NCBI GenBank assembly: GCA_019638395.1
Contig: JAHBTX010000002.1
Location: 620,001 to 684,000 of the forward strand
Length of the DNA stretch: 64,000 nt
Source: Cyclobacteriaceae bacterium
GTDB taxonomy: Bacteria; Bacteroidota; Bacteroidia; Cytophagales; Cyclobacteriaceae
Reading direction: 5' to 3'
The translations under genes were made by a program, and so were the position numbers. The notes beneath the pieces are model-generated. The model ran no database searches, was not told where the DNA came from, and worked only from the letters and a program-made list of their open reading frames with translations. Shown in pieces: positions 34,890-43,192 of the stretch (position 1 is its first letter; each line of letters begins with the position of its first letter).

Positions 34890-36080
34890 ATGAAGCCTGT
34901 TGTGTTTACAAAGTTGTCGGCCATGATGCTGCTGGAATATTTTATCTGGGGTGCTTGGTATGTAACGATGGGTACATATATGTCGGAGTTTTTAGAGGCT
35001 ACCGGAAAAGAGATTGGTGCGGCTTACAGCGCATTGGCAATCGCTACCATGATCTCGCCATTTTTTGTAGGCATGGTGGCCGATCGGTTTTTTGCAGCGC
35101 AGAAAATTATGGGTGTATTGCATTTGATAGGCGCAGTGCTTCTGTTCTCAGCAACACTGGTTGATAAGGATAGTGCTTCCATTTTTTATTGGATTATTCT
35201 TCTCTATTCACTTTTATACATGCCCACCATTGCATTGAGCAACAGCATTGCATTCGGGCAAATGACTGATCCGGGAAAACAATTTCCTTGGATTCGTGTA
35301 TTCGGAACGTTGGGTTGGATTGCAGCCGGAATCTTAATCAGTACGCTGGGGTTGGATAAATCGGCTTTAACATTTCAGATGGCGGCCATCGCTTCATTAG
35401 CGTTGGGGATTTTTGGTTTTGTTCTACCCAATACTCCACCCAAAGGAAAAACAAGCGAAAGCGCTTTGGGCACCGAGGCATTCGTGCTGTTTAAAGATAA
35501 GCCCTACTTGATATTCTTTATCGCTGCTATTTTGGTGTGCATTCCACTTTCATTCTATTATGGTTTTGCCAATGTGTTTCTGAATGATAAAGGCATGAAC
35601 AACGTAGCTTTTAAAATGACTTTCGGCCAGATTTCGGAAGCGGTGTTTATTCTCGCCATTCCGTTTTTGTTTAATCAGATAGGTGTAAAGAAGATGTTGT
35701 TGTTGGGAATGACGGCTTGGATTTTACGGTATGTATTCTTTGCGTATGGAAACATTGATACCAGTGTGTGGATGTTATATGCAGGAATTATTTTGCACGG
35801 CATCTGCTACGATTTCTTTTTTGTAACCGGCTACATGTACACCGAAAAGAAAGCCGGAGATAAAATTAAGAATGCTGCGCAAGGCTTGTTTACGTTTGCA
35901 ACGTACGGTGTGGGCATGGTAATAGGCACACGCTTTTCAGGCTTTACAGCCGATTATTATTCAGTGGATGGCGCATTTCAATGGCAATCCATCTGGATGG
36001 TACCAGCTTATATTGCAATAGCAGTGTTGATTTATTTTATTTTGTTCTTTAAAGAAAAGAAGGAAATTAAGGCTGCGTAA
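34890..36080 (+). CDS. Nucleoside-type MFS transporter
   Basis: This 396-residue inner-membrane protein has about twelve hydrophobic helices. The start KLSAMMLLEYFIWGAWYVTM, the loop FFVGMVADRFFAAQKIMG between helices 2 and 3, and GQMTDPGKQFPWIRVFGTLG in the first half match the nucleoside:H+ symporter branch (NupG/XapB-like). The ATG at 34890 is preferred; a TTG four codons earlier is also in frame. Nucleoside uptake would fit with the deoxynucleoside kinase gene nearby, though the two are on opposite strands. Substrate is inferred from family resemblance only. Confidence 0.8.
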   Translation: MKPVVFTKLSAMMLLEYFIWGAWYVTMGTYMSEFLEATGKEIGAAYSALAIATMISPFFVGMVADRFFAAQKIMGVLHLIGAVLLFSATLVDKDSASIFYWIILLYSLLYMPTIALSNSIAFGQMTDPGKQFPWIRVFGTLGWIAAGILISTLGLDKSALTFQMAAIASLALGIFGFVLPNTPPKGKTSESALGTEAFVLFKDKPYLIFFIAAILVCIPLSFYYGFANVFLNDKGMNNVAFKMTFGQISEAVFILAIPFLFNQIGVKKMLLLGMTAWILRYVFFAYGNIDTSVWMLYAGIILHGICYDFFFVTGYMYTEKKAGDKIKNAAQGLFTFATYGVGMVIGTRFSGFTADYYSVDGAFQWQSIWMVPAYIAIAVLIYFILFFKEKKEIKAA

Positions 36081-36090
36081 ATTTTTTCTT

Positions 36091-36114
36091 AAGGTCTGTG
36101 CGGCCACAGACCTT
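36091..36114. repeat. REP-like hairpin, perfect copy
   Basis: AAGGTCTGTG, loop CGGC, CACAGACCTT, with ten-base arms. It lies eleven bases after the transporter stop, so it may terminate that transcript. Confidence 0.65.
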
Positions 36115-36172
36115 GGTAAAAGGTAAGAGCAGAATTAATATTCAAAAGTCATATTAATAGTTTACACAAAAC

Positions 36173-36235
36173 AAACCAGTAACTTGAAACTGGCAACCTC
36201 CCGATAGCTATCGGGAAACTAGTAACCAGCAACAA
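36173..36235. repeat. Palindrome TCCCGATAGCTATCGGGA within ACCAGTAAC-type words
   Basis: A perfect 18-base palindrome (36199-36216) is flanked on both sides by ACCAGTAAC/AACTGGCAACC and AACTAGTAACCAGCAAC words. The word family also appears at 4250-4345 (GGTTGCTGGT, ACCAGCAGCAAG). The palindrome type recurs in Bacteroidota spacers, from memory. Confidence 0.5.
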
Positions 36236-36260
36236 AATTGTAACTAAAACTCTACCTCAT

Positions 36261-37451
36261 ATGAAAATCGCCATGCTCGGCTCAGGTTTTATCGGCCGCT
36301 TTTATGCAGACTCACTTCAAGGCTACAGAAGCAAAGACAAAATTGTAACCATCTACTCGCGCAGAGAAGAAAGTGCAAAAAAGTTTGCGCAAGATTATAA
36401 CGTAGCTTTCTCCACCACTGTAATGGAAGAAGCCATTAACCGACCCGAGGTAGAAGTGGTTTGTATTTCGTTACCCAACAATCTGCATGAAGAAGCAGTA
36501 CTTCTATGTTGTAAACACAAGAAAGCAGTAATCACCACAAAGCCACTTGGTCGCAATGCCGAAGAAGCTAAGCGAATGCTTGAAGCAGTGGAGAAAGCAG
36601 GCATCTTCAATGGCTATCTGGAAGATCTGGTTTACACACCAAAATTTATCAAGGCGCATGAGAGCGTAAAGAACGGAGCGTTGGGTAGAATACTCTGGGC
36701 GAAATCGCGTGAGACGCACCCCGGCCCACACAGCGATTGGTTTTGGGATATTGAACAAGCAGGTGGCGGTTGTATTCTGGATTTGGGTTGCCACTGTGTG
36801 GAGATTACCAGGAGTTATATCGGTAAAGACATTAAACCAATTGAAGTAATGTGTTGGGCCGATACGCAAGTAAAACCTATTGATGCCGAAGACCACGCCA
36901 TTGGTTTAGTAAAATATGAGAATGGCGCCATTGCACAGTTTGAAGTAAGCTGGACTTTCCGTGGTGGATTGGATTTGCGCGATGAAGTAATGGGAACAGA
37001 GGGGACTATTTGGATTAATAGTTTCTTACGTACTGGCTTCGAAATGTTTACTACCGGCAAGGCTGCTAACTATGTTGCCGAAAAAGCAGAGAGCGATAAA
37101 GGCTGGTTGTTTCCGGTGGGTGATGAACTGAATGAGTTAGGCTACAACCACATGTTTATGGATATGTTCAACTCCATGGAAAAAGGAGTACAGCCCAAAG
37201 AAACTTTTTACGATGGCTATGTGGTAAACGCAGTGTTAGATGCGGCCTATAAATCTGCCAAATCAAAACAATGGGAACCTGTTAAGCTGGATGTCTGGCG
37301 TGGTAAAGTTGGTGTAAGCAAAGACGGTCATCTTGTAGAGTACGATGCCAATCATTACTTAGTGAAAGAAGAGGTTACGCACTACGGTGCTAAGAAAGTA
37401 ATTCTAAAGAATAAGAAGACAGGAAAAATTTCTGAACAAGTACTGGGTTAG
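36261..37451 (+). CDS. Gfo/Idh/MocA family oxidoreductase
   Basis: A 396-residue NAD(P)-dependent dehydrogenase of sugars or related polyols. The N-terminal Rossmann fold has IAMLGSGFIGRFYADSL with GxGxxG. The KP motif, usually EKP, appears as TTKPLGRNAEEA. The catalytic region GGGCILDLGCHCVEITRSYIG carries the usual Asp/His pair. No signal peptide is present, so it is probably cytoplasmic, unlike the many Tat-exported paralogues in this phylum. Substrate unknown. It is a single-gene unit ended by a shared hairpin. Confidence 0.9.
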   Translation: MKIAMLGSGFIGRFYADSLQGYRSKDKIVTIYSRREESAKKFAQDYNVAFSTTVMEEAINRPEVEVVCISLPNNLHEEAVLLCCKHKKAVITTKPLGRNAEEAKRMLEAVEKAGIFNGYLEDLVYTPKFIKAHESVKNGALGRILWAKSRETHPGPHSDWFWDIEQAGGGCILDLGCHCVEITRSYIGKDIKPIEVMCWADTQVKPIDAEDHAIGLVKYENGAIAQFEVSWTFRGGLDLRDEVMGTEGTIWINSFLRTGFEMFTTGKAANYVAEKAESDKGWLFPVGDELNELGYNHMFMDMFNSMEKGVQPKETFYDGYVVNAVLDAAYKSAKSKQWEPVKLDVWRGKVGVSKDGHLVEYDANHYLVKEEVTHYGAKKVILKNKKTGKISEQVLG

Positions 37452-37462
37452 TCTATAACAAA

Positions 37463-37497
37463 AATAGCTGTAAGCCGGATATTAGCTTACAGCTATT
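37463..37497 (-). terminator. Hairpin terminator overlapping the TerB-like stop
   Basis: AATAGCTGTAAGC (37463-37475) pairs perfectly with GCTTACAGCTATT (37485-37497). On the minus strand a TTTTTGTT run follows, so it ends the TerB-like gene; the stem includes that gene's last codons and stop. It also lies just after the plus-strand oxidoreductase and may serve both. Confidence 0.75.
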
Positions 37498-37871
37498 CCC
37501 ACTTCGTTTGCCATCTCAATTACACGCTCCATGCTAACCTCGGCCATGCGGGTTGCGTAAAGAATAAAGCGAACTTCTTTTACGCGCAATACGTCATCGG
37601 CAAGTGCCATTCCATAAAGCTTTACAAAAATCTGAACTTTCTCCGTTTCTGAACAAAGATTGATAGCCGCCATCCCAATCTGGTAGATTTCGCGCTCGGT
37701 TTTCCCAATAACGGAATTATAAAACCCACGAAACTCATCATCGCTTACACCAGCCTCTTTGCGCACAGAATCGAGGTAATTCAGCTCATTTTCGCTGATT
37801 TCCTGGTCTGAATCCATCAACAGATAGGTTATAAACAGTAAACCAGCGTTGAAATTCGGGTTATTTTTCAT
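37482..37871 (-). CDS. TerB-like (tellurite-resistance-type) helical protein
   Basis: From the ATG at 37871 the protein has 129 residues. It is all-helical with TerB/DjlA-like acidic spacing: LLMDSDQEISENELNYLDSV and YGMALADDVLRVKEVRFILY, in which repeated Asp/Glu residues bind divalent metal in characterised relatives. Actual tellurite resistance is not implied, since the fold is used in many contexts. The longer frame to 37898 adds nine residues and is disfavoured. It is cytoplasmic and a single gene. Confidence 0.75.
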   Translation of the reverse strand: MKNNPNFNAGLLFITYLLMDSDQEISENELNYLDSVRKEAGVSDDEFRGFYNSVIGKTEREIYQIGMAAINLCSETEKVQIFVKLYGMALADDVLRVKEVRFILYATRMAEVSMERVIEMANEVGIAVS

Positions 37872-37971
37872 GGCATTTATTCGCTTATGCCCGTACAAAG
37901 TTCAAATACCAAACCAGGTTTTGGCTTTATAATCCAAAGAACAATTTCAACACCCAGTGGCCTCTTATACC

Positions 37972-37995
37972 CCGGTGCGTGTCCTCACGCACCGG
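37972..37995. repeat. REP-like hairpin, perfect copy (GC-rich variant)
   Basis: CCGGTGCGTG, loop TCCT, CACGCACCGG, with ten-base arms. Read on the minus strand, the loop is AGGA as in the copy at 8217. It follows the acyltransferase stop (38017, minus strand) and may act as its terminator. Confidence 0.65.
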
Positions 37996-38016
37996 AATAA
38001 CTACTCTGCTTTTGTA

Positions 38017-39051
38017 TTAAAACTTCATCCCAAAAAAAACCCGCAACCATTTTATTCTTCGGATGATTTCATACAAAAGCAAACATCCGCCAAGCGTAAA
38101 CAATAACACCAACACAAACTGAAGCTGAACGGGAATGGCTATTGGAAACACAAGCACCGATCCCAGGTAAAGAAAGAACATGTGCAAAATATAAACCGGA
38201 TACGCTGCCGCACTCAGGTATTGCAAAACTTTTCCGGTATGGTTAAGATATTTGTGCCCGAATGCCAGCACACTGTAAATCCACAATTGCGATTCAACTA
38301 CAACTAAATAGCCCGGTGCTTGCATACCGAAGTAATGAATCCGCAAGGTGAATAATCCGGCCGCGAGCGATACAAATAACCATCGCCACGTTAACAACAT
38401 TTGTAGAAAGCGTTCTCCACTAAGTACAAAACAAAACCCAAAAAAGAATGCGAGCAGCCCAAGCACAAATCCGTGCCATGTCATGGCATACAATTCATAC
38501 GGTATTGGTTTTATGATCACAACTTCAACTGCAAACGCGCCAATTACTACCAGCAAACCCAACGGAGTGCTGAACAATTTTCTGATGGCTTGAACTACTT
38601 TTCCGTTCTCATTTTTTTTGAAGTAAAATAAAACGGGCGATAAGACTAATACATAAACAAAAATGTTAGCCAGAAACCACAAGTGGCCCGGATCAAAGAT
38701 GTATCGCAACTCCATTTTGTAGTAATAGCGAAACACCAACACGTGCAAGGGAACAATTGCAAACATGCCAAACACAAAGGGCAACCAAATACGCATGGTG
38801 CGTTCGGTTATTAATTCTTTCCAGGAGCGTTGCCGCATAGCAAAGTACACACCCATTCCTGAAACAAAGAACAAAAGTGGAATCCGCCATACATTCAGCA
38901 TAGCCATGGGCGTCCACAAACCATTCCACGGTTGGGGTGAAGTAATAAAACCAATCATGCGGCCCCACATTTGAAAGCCAATGGCCACATGGTAAATCAA
39001 AAGCAAGCCGATGGCAAGTACACGAAGCCAATCTATATCGTAACGTCTCAT
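38017..39051 (-). CDS. Acyltransferase 3 family membrane protein
   Basis: A 344-residue inner-membrane acyltransferase with about ten helices. The start RRYDIDWLRVLAIGLLLIYH contains the conserved Arg and His of the family, and RTMRIWLPFVFGMFAIVPLH is the usual second motif. Family members acetylate or succinylate surface polysaccharides, lipids or osmoregulated glucans. No polysaccharide cluster is nearby, so the target is unknown. A REP-like hairpin follows the stop. Confidence 0.88.
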   Translation of the reverse strand: MRRYDIDWLRVLAIGLLLIYHVAIGFQMWGRMIGFITSPQPWNGLWTPMAMLNVWRIPLLFFVSGMGVYFAMRQRSWKELITERTMRIWLPFVFGMFAIVPLHVLVFRYYYKMELRYIFDPGHLWFLANIFVYVLVLSPVLFYFKKNENGKVVQAIRKLFSTPLGLLVVIGAFAVEVVIIKPIPYELYAMTWHGFVLGLLAFFFGFCFVLSGERFLQMLLTWRWLFVSLAAGLFTLRIHYFGMQAPGYLVVVESQLWIYSVLAFGHKYLNHTGKVLQYLSAAAYPVYILHMFFLYLGSVLVFPIAIPVQLQFVLVLLFTLGGCLLLYEIIRRIKWLRVFFGMKF

Positions 39052-39059
39052 AAAAAGTA

Positions 39060-39130
39060 TTGAGTAGCTAGTATTAAGTATTGAGTAGATTACCTGAGTA
39101 TTGAGATTCTCTACTATCTCAATACTCAGT
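39060..39130. repeat. Degenerate GTATTGAG words forming a strong hairpin
   Basis: Variants of AGTATTGAGTA are repeated from 39058 to 39107, then inverted. TGAGTATTGAGAT (39095-39107) pairs perfectly with ATCTCAATACTCA (39116-39128) around an eight-base loop. It lies downstream of the ankyrin gene stop (39139) and just before the acyltransferase ATG. Confidence 0.55.
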
Positions 39131-39138
39131 ACTCACTA

Positions 39139-39699
39139 CTATTTCAACATCACTGCAATCTCGGGCCGTGTTTTTTCGATGTACGCGTAATCAAGTTTAA
39201 GTCCCATCGGGCCAAGTACATTGCCCATCATATCGTAGGCATCTTTCATCTGTGCAAAAGGCAACGCAACATTATCATAAGCGGTGGCTTCATATTTATT
39301 TTTAATGGTTCGGTCTGCATTTTTATCCAGTAACAACTTTACAATCTCAGGCCTGCAGAAAAAAGCAGCTGTATGCAAAGCGGTGGAACCATCGCTGTTT
39401 TGAAAGTTCAGATCCACACCGGCATCAATTAAGACTTTTGCCATTTTGGTTTTACCGAATACGGCTGCACTTATCAACGGACTTGAACCACCAAACGGAT
39501 CGCGTACATTCAGATCGCTGCCTGCGGCAATGTGTTGTTTTACGGCCTCCATGTTGTCAGAGATTACTGCAGTGTGCAAATCAACATCAGGGGCCTTTAC
39601 AGAAGATCCGTTTTCACTTTTGCTTGCTTCTTTGCCGGTGCATGCGGCTACAAGAAAGATTATTAAAAGAATGTAAATGGTGGTGTTAAGCGTTTTCAT
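39139..39699 (-). CDS. Ankyrin-repeat lipoprotein
   Basis: From the ATG at 39699 the protein has 186 residues: a lipoprotein signal (YILLIIFLVAACTG, Cys at about 20), a Ser-rich linker, then three or four ankyrin repeats such as GGSSPLISAAVFGKTKMAKV and DGSTALHTAAFFCRPEIVKL. A membrane-anchored periplasmic interaction module is inferred. The gene is divergent from the membrane-bound AraC/TPR regulator at 39951, with 251 bases between starts, a typical arrangement for regulator and target. The long upstream frame extension (to 39876) is not used. Confidence 0.85.
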   Translation of the reverse strand: MKTLNTTIYILLIIFLVAACTGKEASKSENGSSVKAPDVDLHTAVISDNMEAVKQHIAAGSDLNVRDPFGGSSPLISAAVFGKTKMAKVLIDAGVDLNFQNSDGSTALHTAAFFCRPEIVKLLLDKNADRTIKNKYEATAYDNVALPFAQMKDAYDMMGNVLGPMGLKLDYAYIEKTRPEIAVMLK

Positions 39700-39950
39700 A
39701 AGTTTTTTGTTTGAGTTAAAATTTTGTTTTTTCTGATGATGCAAATGAACGGCAACCACCCGGGTGCGACTAAGTACAAGCGCCCAGAAAAGCGTCAATT
39801 TTGCGGGAATCAGCATAAAAATTCGCGCATCGATATAAATTTTGAAGCAGATTACATCAACCCGGGTATAAGGCACCTATAATCACAAACTCCGGTAACT
39901 TAGTTCTCGCTCAGTTTTTTGTTATTTCGCCCTCGAATTGAAAAGAGTTT

Positions 39951-42014
39951 ATGACCGATTCATCGCCACAGGATACCGAGTTTCTGAAACTTTTGTCGGC
40001 AAAGATTGAAGAGAATCTTTCCAACGAACAGTTTGGCGTTAGCGAACTGGCCGATGCGCTGAACATGAGCCGCTCTAACCTGTTGCGAAAAGTAAAAAAA
40101 GCAACCAACCTTTCGGTGAGCCAGCTCATCAGCCAGGCACGGTTAACCAAAGGCATGGAGTTGTTGCGCGCAGGCTCCTTGAATGTATCGGAAGTAGCGC
40201 ATCAGGTTGGGTTTAGCAGTACTTCGTATTTTATAAAATGCTTTCGCGAATCGTATGGTTATCCACCAGGCGAAGTAGGCAAGCGTATTCACGAGCAGGA
40301 ACTACTTCCGGTTGCCCCGCCCCCAACAAATGGCAGTAGCAAGAAATTTATTTTAATTGGAGTAGTCGGTTTATTGCTAGTTGCGATCGGATGGTTTGCC
40401 TATACAAATTGGCCCACTAAACAAGAGTCGCTTGTTGAAAAATCTATAGCTGTGCTACCCTTTAAAAATGATAGTAACGACAGCACCAATGTATATCTCA
40501 TCAACGGCCTGATGGAGTCCACACTTAATAACCTTCAAAAGATTAAAGACCTGCGCGTAATCAGTCGTACGTCTGTTGAGAAATACCGGAACAATGCCAA
40601 AACCATTCCGGAGATGGCCCGCGAGTTGAATGTTGCCTACTTTGTGGAAGGCAGTGGACAAAAAATGGGTGATCGTATTGTGCTAACGATTCAGTTAATC
40701 GATGGCGTAACTGATCGCCACTTGTGGAGCCGGCAATACAGGCGCGAAACCAAGGATATCTTTGCGTTACAACAGGAAATCTCCAACGACATAGCGGGCG
40801 AGATAAAAGCAATTATTACACCCGATGAAAAAAATCGCATTCAAAAAGTACCCACGCAAAACCTGGAAGCCTACGATGTTTTTTTGAAAGGAGTTGACTT
40901 GTTGAAAGCGGGTGGCGCGTCAAACCTCAGGCAATCGCTGGTATATTTCGATGAAGCCATTTCGAAAGACAATGCATTTGCGTTGGCTTATGCCTGTGCA
41001 GGTATGGCATGTTATTATCTGGATATGTTTCAGGCTGAAAAAAAGTATGTAGATAAATTAGGCGCTTACGCAGATAAAGCTGTGCTGTACGATGCAAAGT
41101 TGGCCGAAAGTTTAATGGCTAAGGGAATGTACTACCTGATTCGCAAGGAGTACAAAGAAGCATTACCCTATCTGGAGCGTGCCCTTGAGTACAACCCCAA
41201 CTCAACTGAAGTTATCGGGTTATTAACTGATTTCTATTATATGTATTTGCCCAACACGGGCAAGTATCTGCAATATGCATTAAAGGGCTTGAAGCTGAAT
41301 GCCAACTCAGGCGATTCCGTTGCTATTAGTTACTTTCATTTGCGTTTGGGAAATGCATTAATACAAGCTGGCTTTGTAGATCAGGCACTTGAACACATTG
41401 ATAAATCGTTAGCGTATAATCCTGAAAATGCTTTCTCGCGCTATGTGCGGGCCTTTGTGCTGTATGCCAAAGAGGGCGACCTGAAATACACCCTTAAGCT
41501 TTTACAAACAGAGTTTGAACGAGATACCAATCGTTATGATATTCTGCAGGACGTTGCGAAGGTAAGTTATTACTTAAAAGATTATGATGCAGCTTATAAG
41601 TATTATAAACGATTTAACTACCAGCGCGATACTAAAAAGCTGGATGCATTTGAGCATGAAAACCTGGTGATAGGCCGTGTGTATGAATTGGCTGGCGAAA
41701 CCGAGAAGGCAAAAGCATTCTACGAACGCTACCGCCAGTACCTGCAACGTGACCAAACCGCGTATAAAAACATTGGCTTAGCCGTTTATTATTGCCAGAT
41801 GAATGATCGTGTTAAGGCGCTTGAGCACATGCGCTTGTTCACACAGGAAGATAACATTCAGTACTGGGTAATTTTGTTTATGGATAAAGGGCCGGAATTA
41901 ACGGAGACTGAAGCCTCGCCCGAGTTTAAAAAATTATTGAAAGAAGTAGAACGAAAATTCTGGGCTAATCACGAAAAGCTTAAGGGGAAGTTGGAAGAGG
42001 AGGGGCTGTTGTAA
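39951..42014 (+). CDS. Membrane-anchored AraC-type regulator with FlgO-like and TPR domains
   Basis: The protein has 687 residues. An AraC-type double helix-turn-helix covers about 12-112 (FGVSELADALNMSRSNLLRK; LNVSEVAHQVGFSSTSYFIK). A single TM helix runs from 132 to 151. A FlgO/TolB-like domain follows (SIAVLPFKNDS through TDRHLWSRQYRRETKDIF, about 165-265), and the rest is TPR repeats. The N-terminal DNA-binding domain should face the cytoplasm and the TPR array the periplasm, giving one-component signalling across the membrane. The likely target is the divergent ankyrin lipoprotein. The signal is unknown. The gene ends shortly before the vapBC remnant. Confidence 0.87.
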   Translation: MTDSSPQDTEFLKLLSAKIEENLSNEQFGVSELADALNMSRSNLLRKVKKATNLSVSQLISQARLTKGMELLRAGSLNVSEVAHQVGFSSTSYFIKCFRESYGYPPGEVGKRIHEQELLPVAPPPTNGSSKKFILIGVVGLLLVAIGWFAYTNWPTKQESLVEKSIAVLPFKNDSNDSTNVYLINGLMESTLNNLQKIKDLRVISRTSVEKYRNNAKTIPEMARELNVAYFVEGSGQKMGDRIVLTIQLIDGVTDRHLWSRQYRRETKDIFALQQEISNDIAGEIKAIITPDEKNRIQKVPTQNLEAYDVFLKGVDLLKAGGASNLRQSLVYFDEAISKDNAFALAYACAGMACYYLDMFQAEKKYVDKLGAYADKAVLYDAKLAESLMAKGMYYLIRKEYKEALPYLERALEYNPNSTEVIGLLTDFYYMYLPNTGKYLQYALKGLKLNANSGDSVAISYFHLRLGNALIQAGFVDQALEHIDKSLAYNPENAFSRYVRAFVLYAKEGDLKYTLKLLQTEFERDTNRYDILQDVAKVSYYLKDYDAAYKYYKRFNYQRDTKKLDAFEHENLVIGRVYELAGETEKAKAFYERYRQYLQRDQTAYKNIGLAVYYCQMNDRVKALEHMRLFTQEDNIQYWVILFMDKGPELTETEASPEFKKLLKEVERKFWANHEKLKGKLEEEGLL

Positions 42015-42069
42015 GTGGTTAACCCGCTTATTCTTTTTTTAAGTGGCTCATGAAGCACTTACAAACTGG

Positions 42070-42472
42070 TTATGCAGCGTAAGTTTTAAGCGCGGTATAT
42101 TTTGCTATCTTCTCAAAGTCTTTATCGTTGTGTACGAGTTCTAACTTGAAATGTATAGCGTAAAAGGCAATAAGACAATCGTTGGGTTTGCGAATGGTAA
42201 CGCCTTTATCTCTAAGTTGCCTATAAAGAATGGCCGATTGCTCAGCACAGAAGTATCCATCAAGATTTAGAAACTTGCACGTAATGAGCAGATCTTTTAT
42301 TAAGACGGGGTTATCTTCCTTATTAAGACCTTGTAATATTTCTTGAAAGATTGGAGGGCATAAATAAACATTTACAGGATCGTACTCTGCTAAAAATTGG
42401 TCAAGCAAAATCTGTTTTTTCGGACTTTTTTCCTCTTAAGTAATCAACCCAGATTGTAGAGTCAAAGATCAT
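42070..42472 (-). pseudogene. VapC-type PIN toxin, frameshifted
   Basis: From the ATG at 42472 the frame encodes MIFDSTIWVDYLRG, the canonical PIN start with the metal-binding Asp at position 4, but stops at TGA 42403-42401 after 23 codons. The downstream frame (from 42408) continues LLDQFLAEYDP and carries the remaining PIN features, including PNDCLIAFYA and LELVHNDKDFEKIAK, to the stop at 42070. Removing one T from the TTTT run at 42407-42410 joins the two perfectly. The toxin is therefore broken, unless this is an assembly error or a slippage site. Its ATG overlaps the antitoxin stop by four bases (ATGA). Confidence 0.8.
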
Positions 42473-42672
42473 CTGCCCTCACGCATTTTCATCAAGTCAA
42501 CTTCCCATTTAACTTTTCCTCGAAGTGATCTTAATTTTTGACGTTTTAGCCAGTTTGCATGCGCCACCAATGCCTCTTCTACAGCCTCGCGTTTGGTTTT
42601 GGCCTGACCAAACCGCATGATGTCTTCTATTAAATCATCGCGGAGTACAATATTGGTGCGTGTTGTCTTCAT
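42469..42672 (-). CDS. VapB-type antitoxin
   Basis: A 67-residue protein from the ATG at 42672. The N-terminus MKTTRTNIVLRDDLIEDIMR is a ribbon-helix-helix DNA-binding unit, and the C-terminal half, with basic then acidic helices (LRGKVKWEVDLMKMREGR), is the toxin-wrapping part. Such antitoxins repress their own operon and neutralise the PIN ribonuclease. The stop overlaps the vapC ATG (ATGA). Because the toxin frame is broken, the antitoxin may now be a free repressor. A palindrome just upstream is the likely operator. The longer frame to 42699 runs through that operator and is not preferred. Confidence 0.85.
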   Translation of the reverse strand: MKTTRTNIVLRDDLIEDIMRFGQAKTKREAVEEALVAHANWLKRQKLRSLRGKVKWEVDLMKMREGR

Positions 42673-42676
42673 ACAC

Positions 42677-42695
42677 ACAAAATTAACAATTTTGT
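42677..42695 (-). promoter_or_regulatory. Operator and -7 box of the vapBC operon
   Basis: ACAAAATT-AAC-AATTTTGT is a palindrome with eight-base arms ending five bases before the vapB ATG. On the minus strand it contains TAATTTTG (42685-42678), an exact TAnnTTTG box, so repressor binding would cover the promoter. The distance implies a leaderless transcript. Confidence 0.6.
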
Positions 42696-42774
42696 ACACA
42701 CGCTGTTTGATAAATAAAAGCCACAGATTGCACCGATGCCATAATACTGTCTGTACAACCGGTGGCGATTACCT

Positions 42775-43089
42775 TTAATGTCCGCGCAGTTTAGATAAAG
42801 TAGAATCCAATACTGAAGCCATCTTGTCGATAGCACCGCTAAAGGCATCATCCAGATTAGATGCGTGGTTGCTAGTGGTTACAGGGCTTAACCCTTTCAA
42901 CTTGGCTTCAATAAGACAACGTTTATCATCATCGCCACCTTTGGCTCCGTTCTCATCACTAAAGTGTACATCTATGCGGGTGATATAATCGCTAAAGCGA
43001 TCGAACTCTGCTTCAAGTGTTTCGGTACAATAAGCAATCAGTCTTTCGCTGCCTTCAATGTGCCGGTCGGTGTTAACTTCTATTTTCAT
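42775..43089 (-). CDS. HPF/RaiA family ribosome-associated protein
   Basis: A 104-residue short-form hibernation factor-like protein. The pattern MKIEVNTDRHIEGSERLIAY, then FSDYITRIDVHFSDENGAK, then DDKRCLIEAKLKGLSPVTTS and LDDAFSGAIDKMASVL matches the beta-alpha-beta-beta-beta-alpha fold that binds the 30S decoding region and inhibits translation or promotes hibernation. It lacks the C-terminal dimerisation domain of long HPF. It stands alone upstream of the toxin-antitoxin remnant. A role as stress or stationary-phase factor is inferred from the family. Confidence 0.85.
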   Translation of the reverse strand: MKIEVNTDRHIEGSERLIAYCTETLEAEFDRFSDYITRIDVHFSDENGAKGGDDDKRCLIEAKLKGLSPVTTSNHASNLDDAFSGAIDKMASVLDSTLSKLRGH

Positions 43090-43192
43090 AACAGGTAGAA
43101 TTTTAAAATCGGGTACATGTTAGTAACTTATAAGATATTAGTCAAATCAAGATCGTGGATGACTGTCAACTAAAGAGTTAAAAAGTTAAGGC

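Noticed and set aside
42070-42408. PIN protein starting at TTG 42408 as an intact short gene
   Set aside because: It would lack the catalytic first strand, which is present just upstream in another frame beginning with an ATG that overlaps the antitoxin stop.
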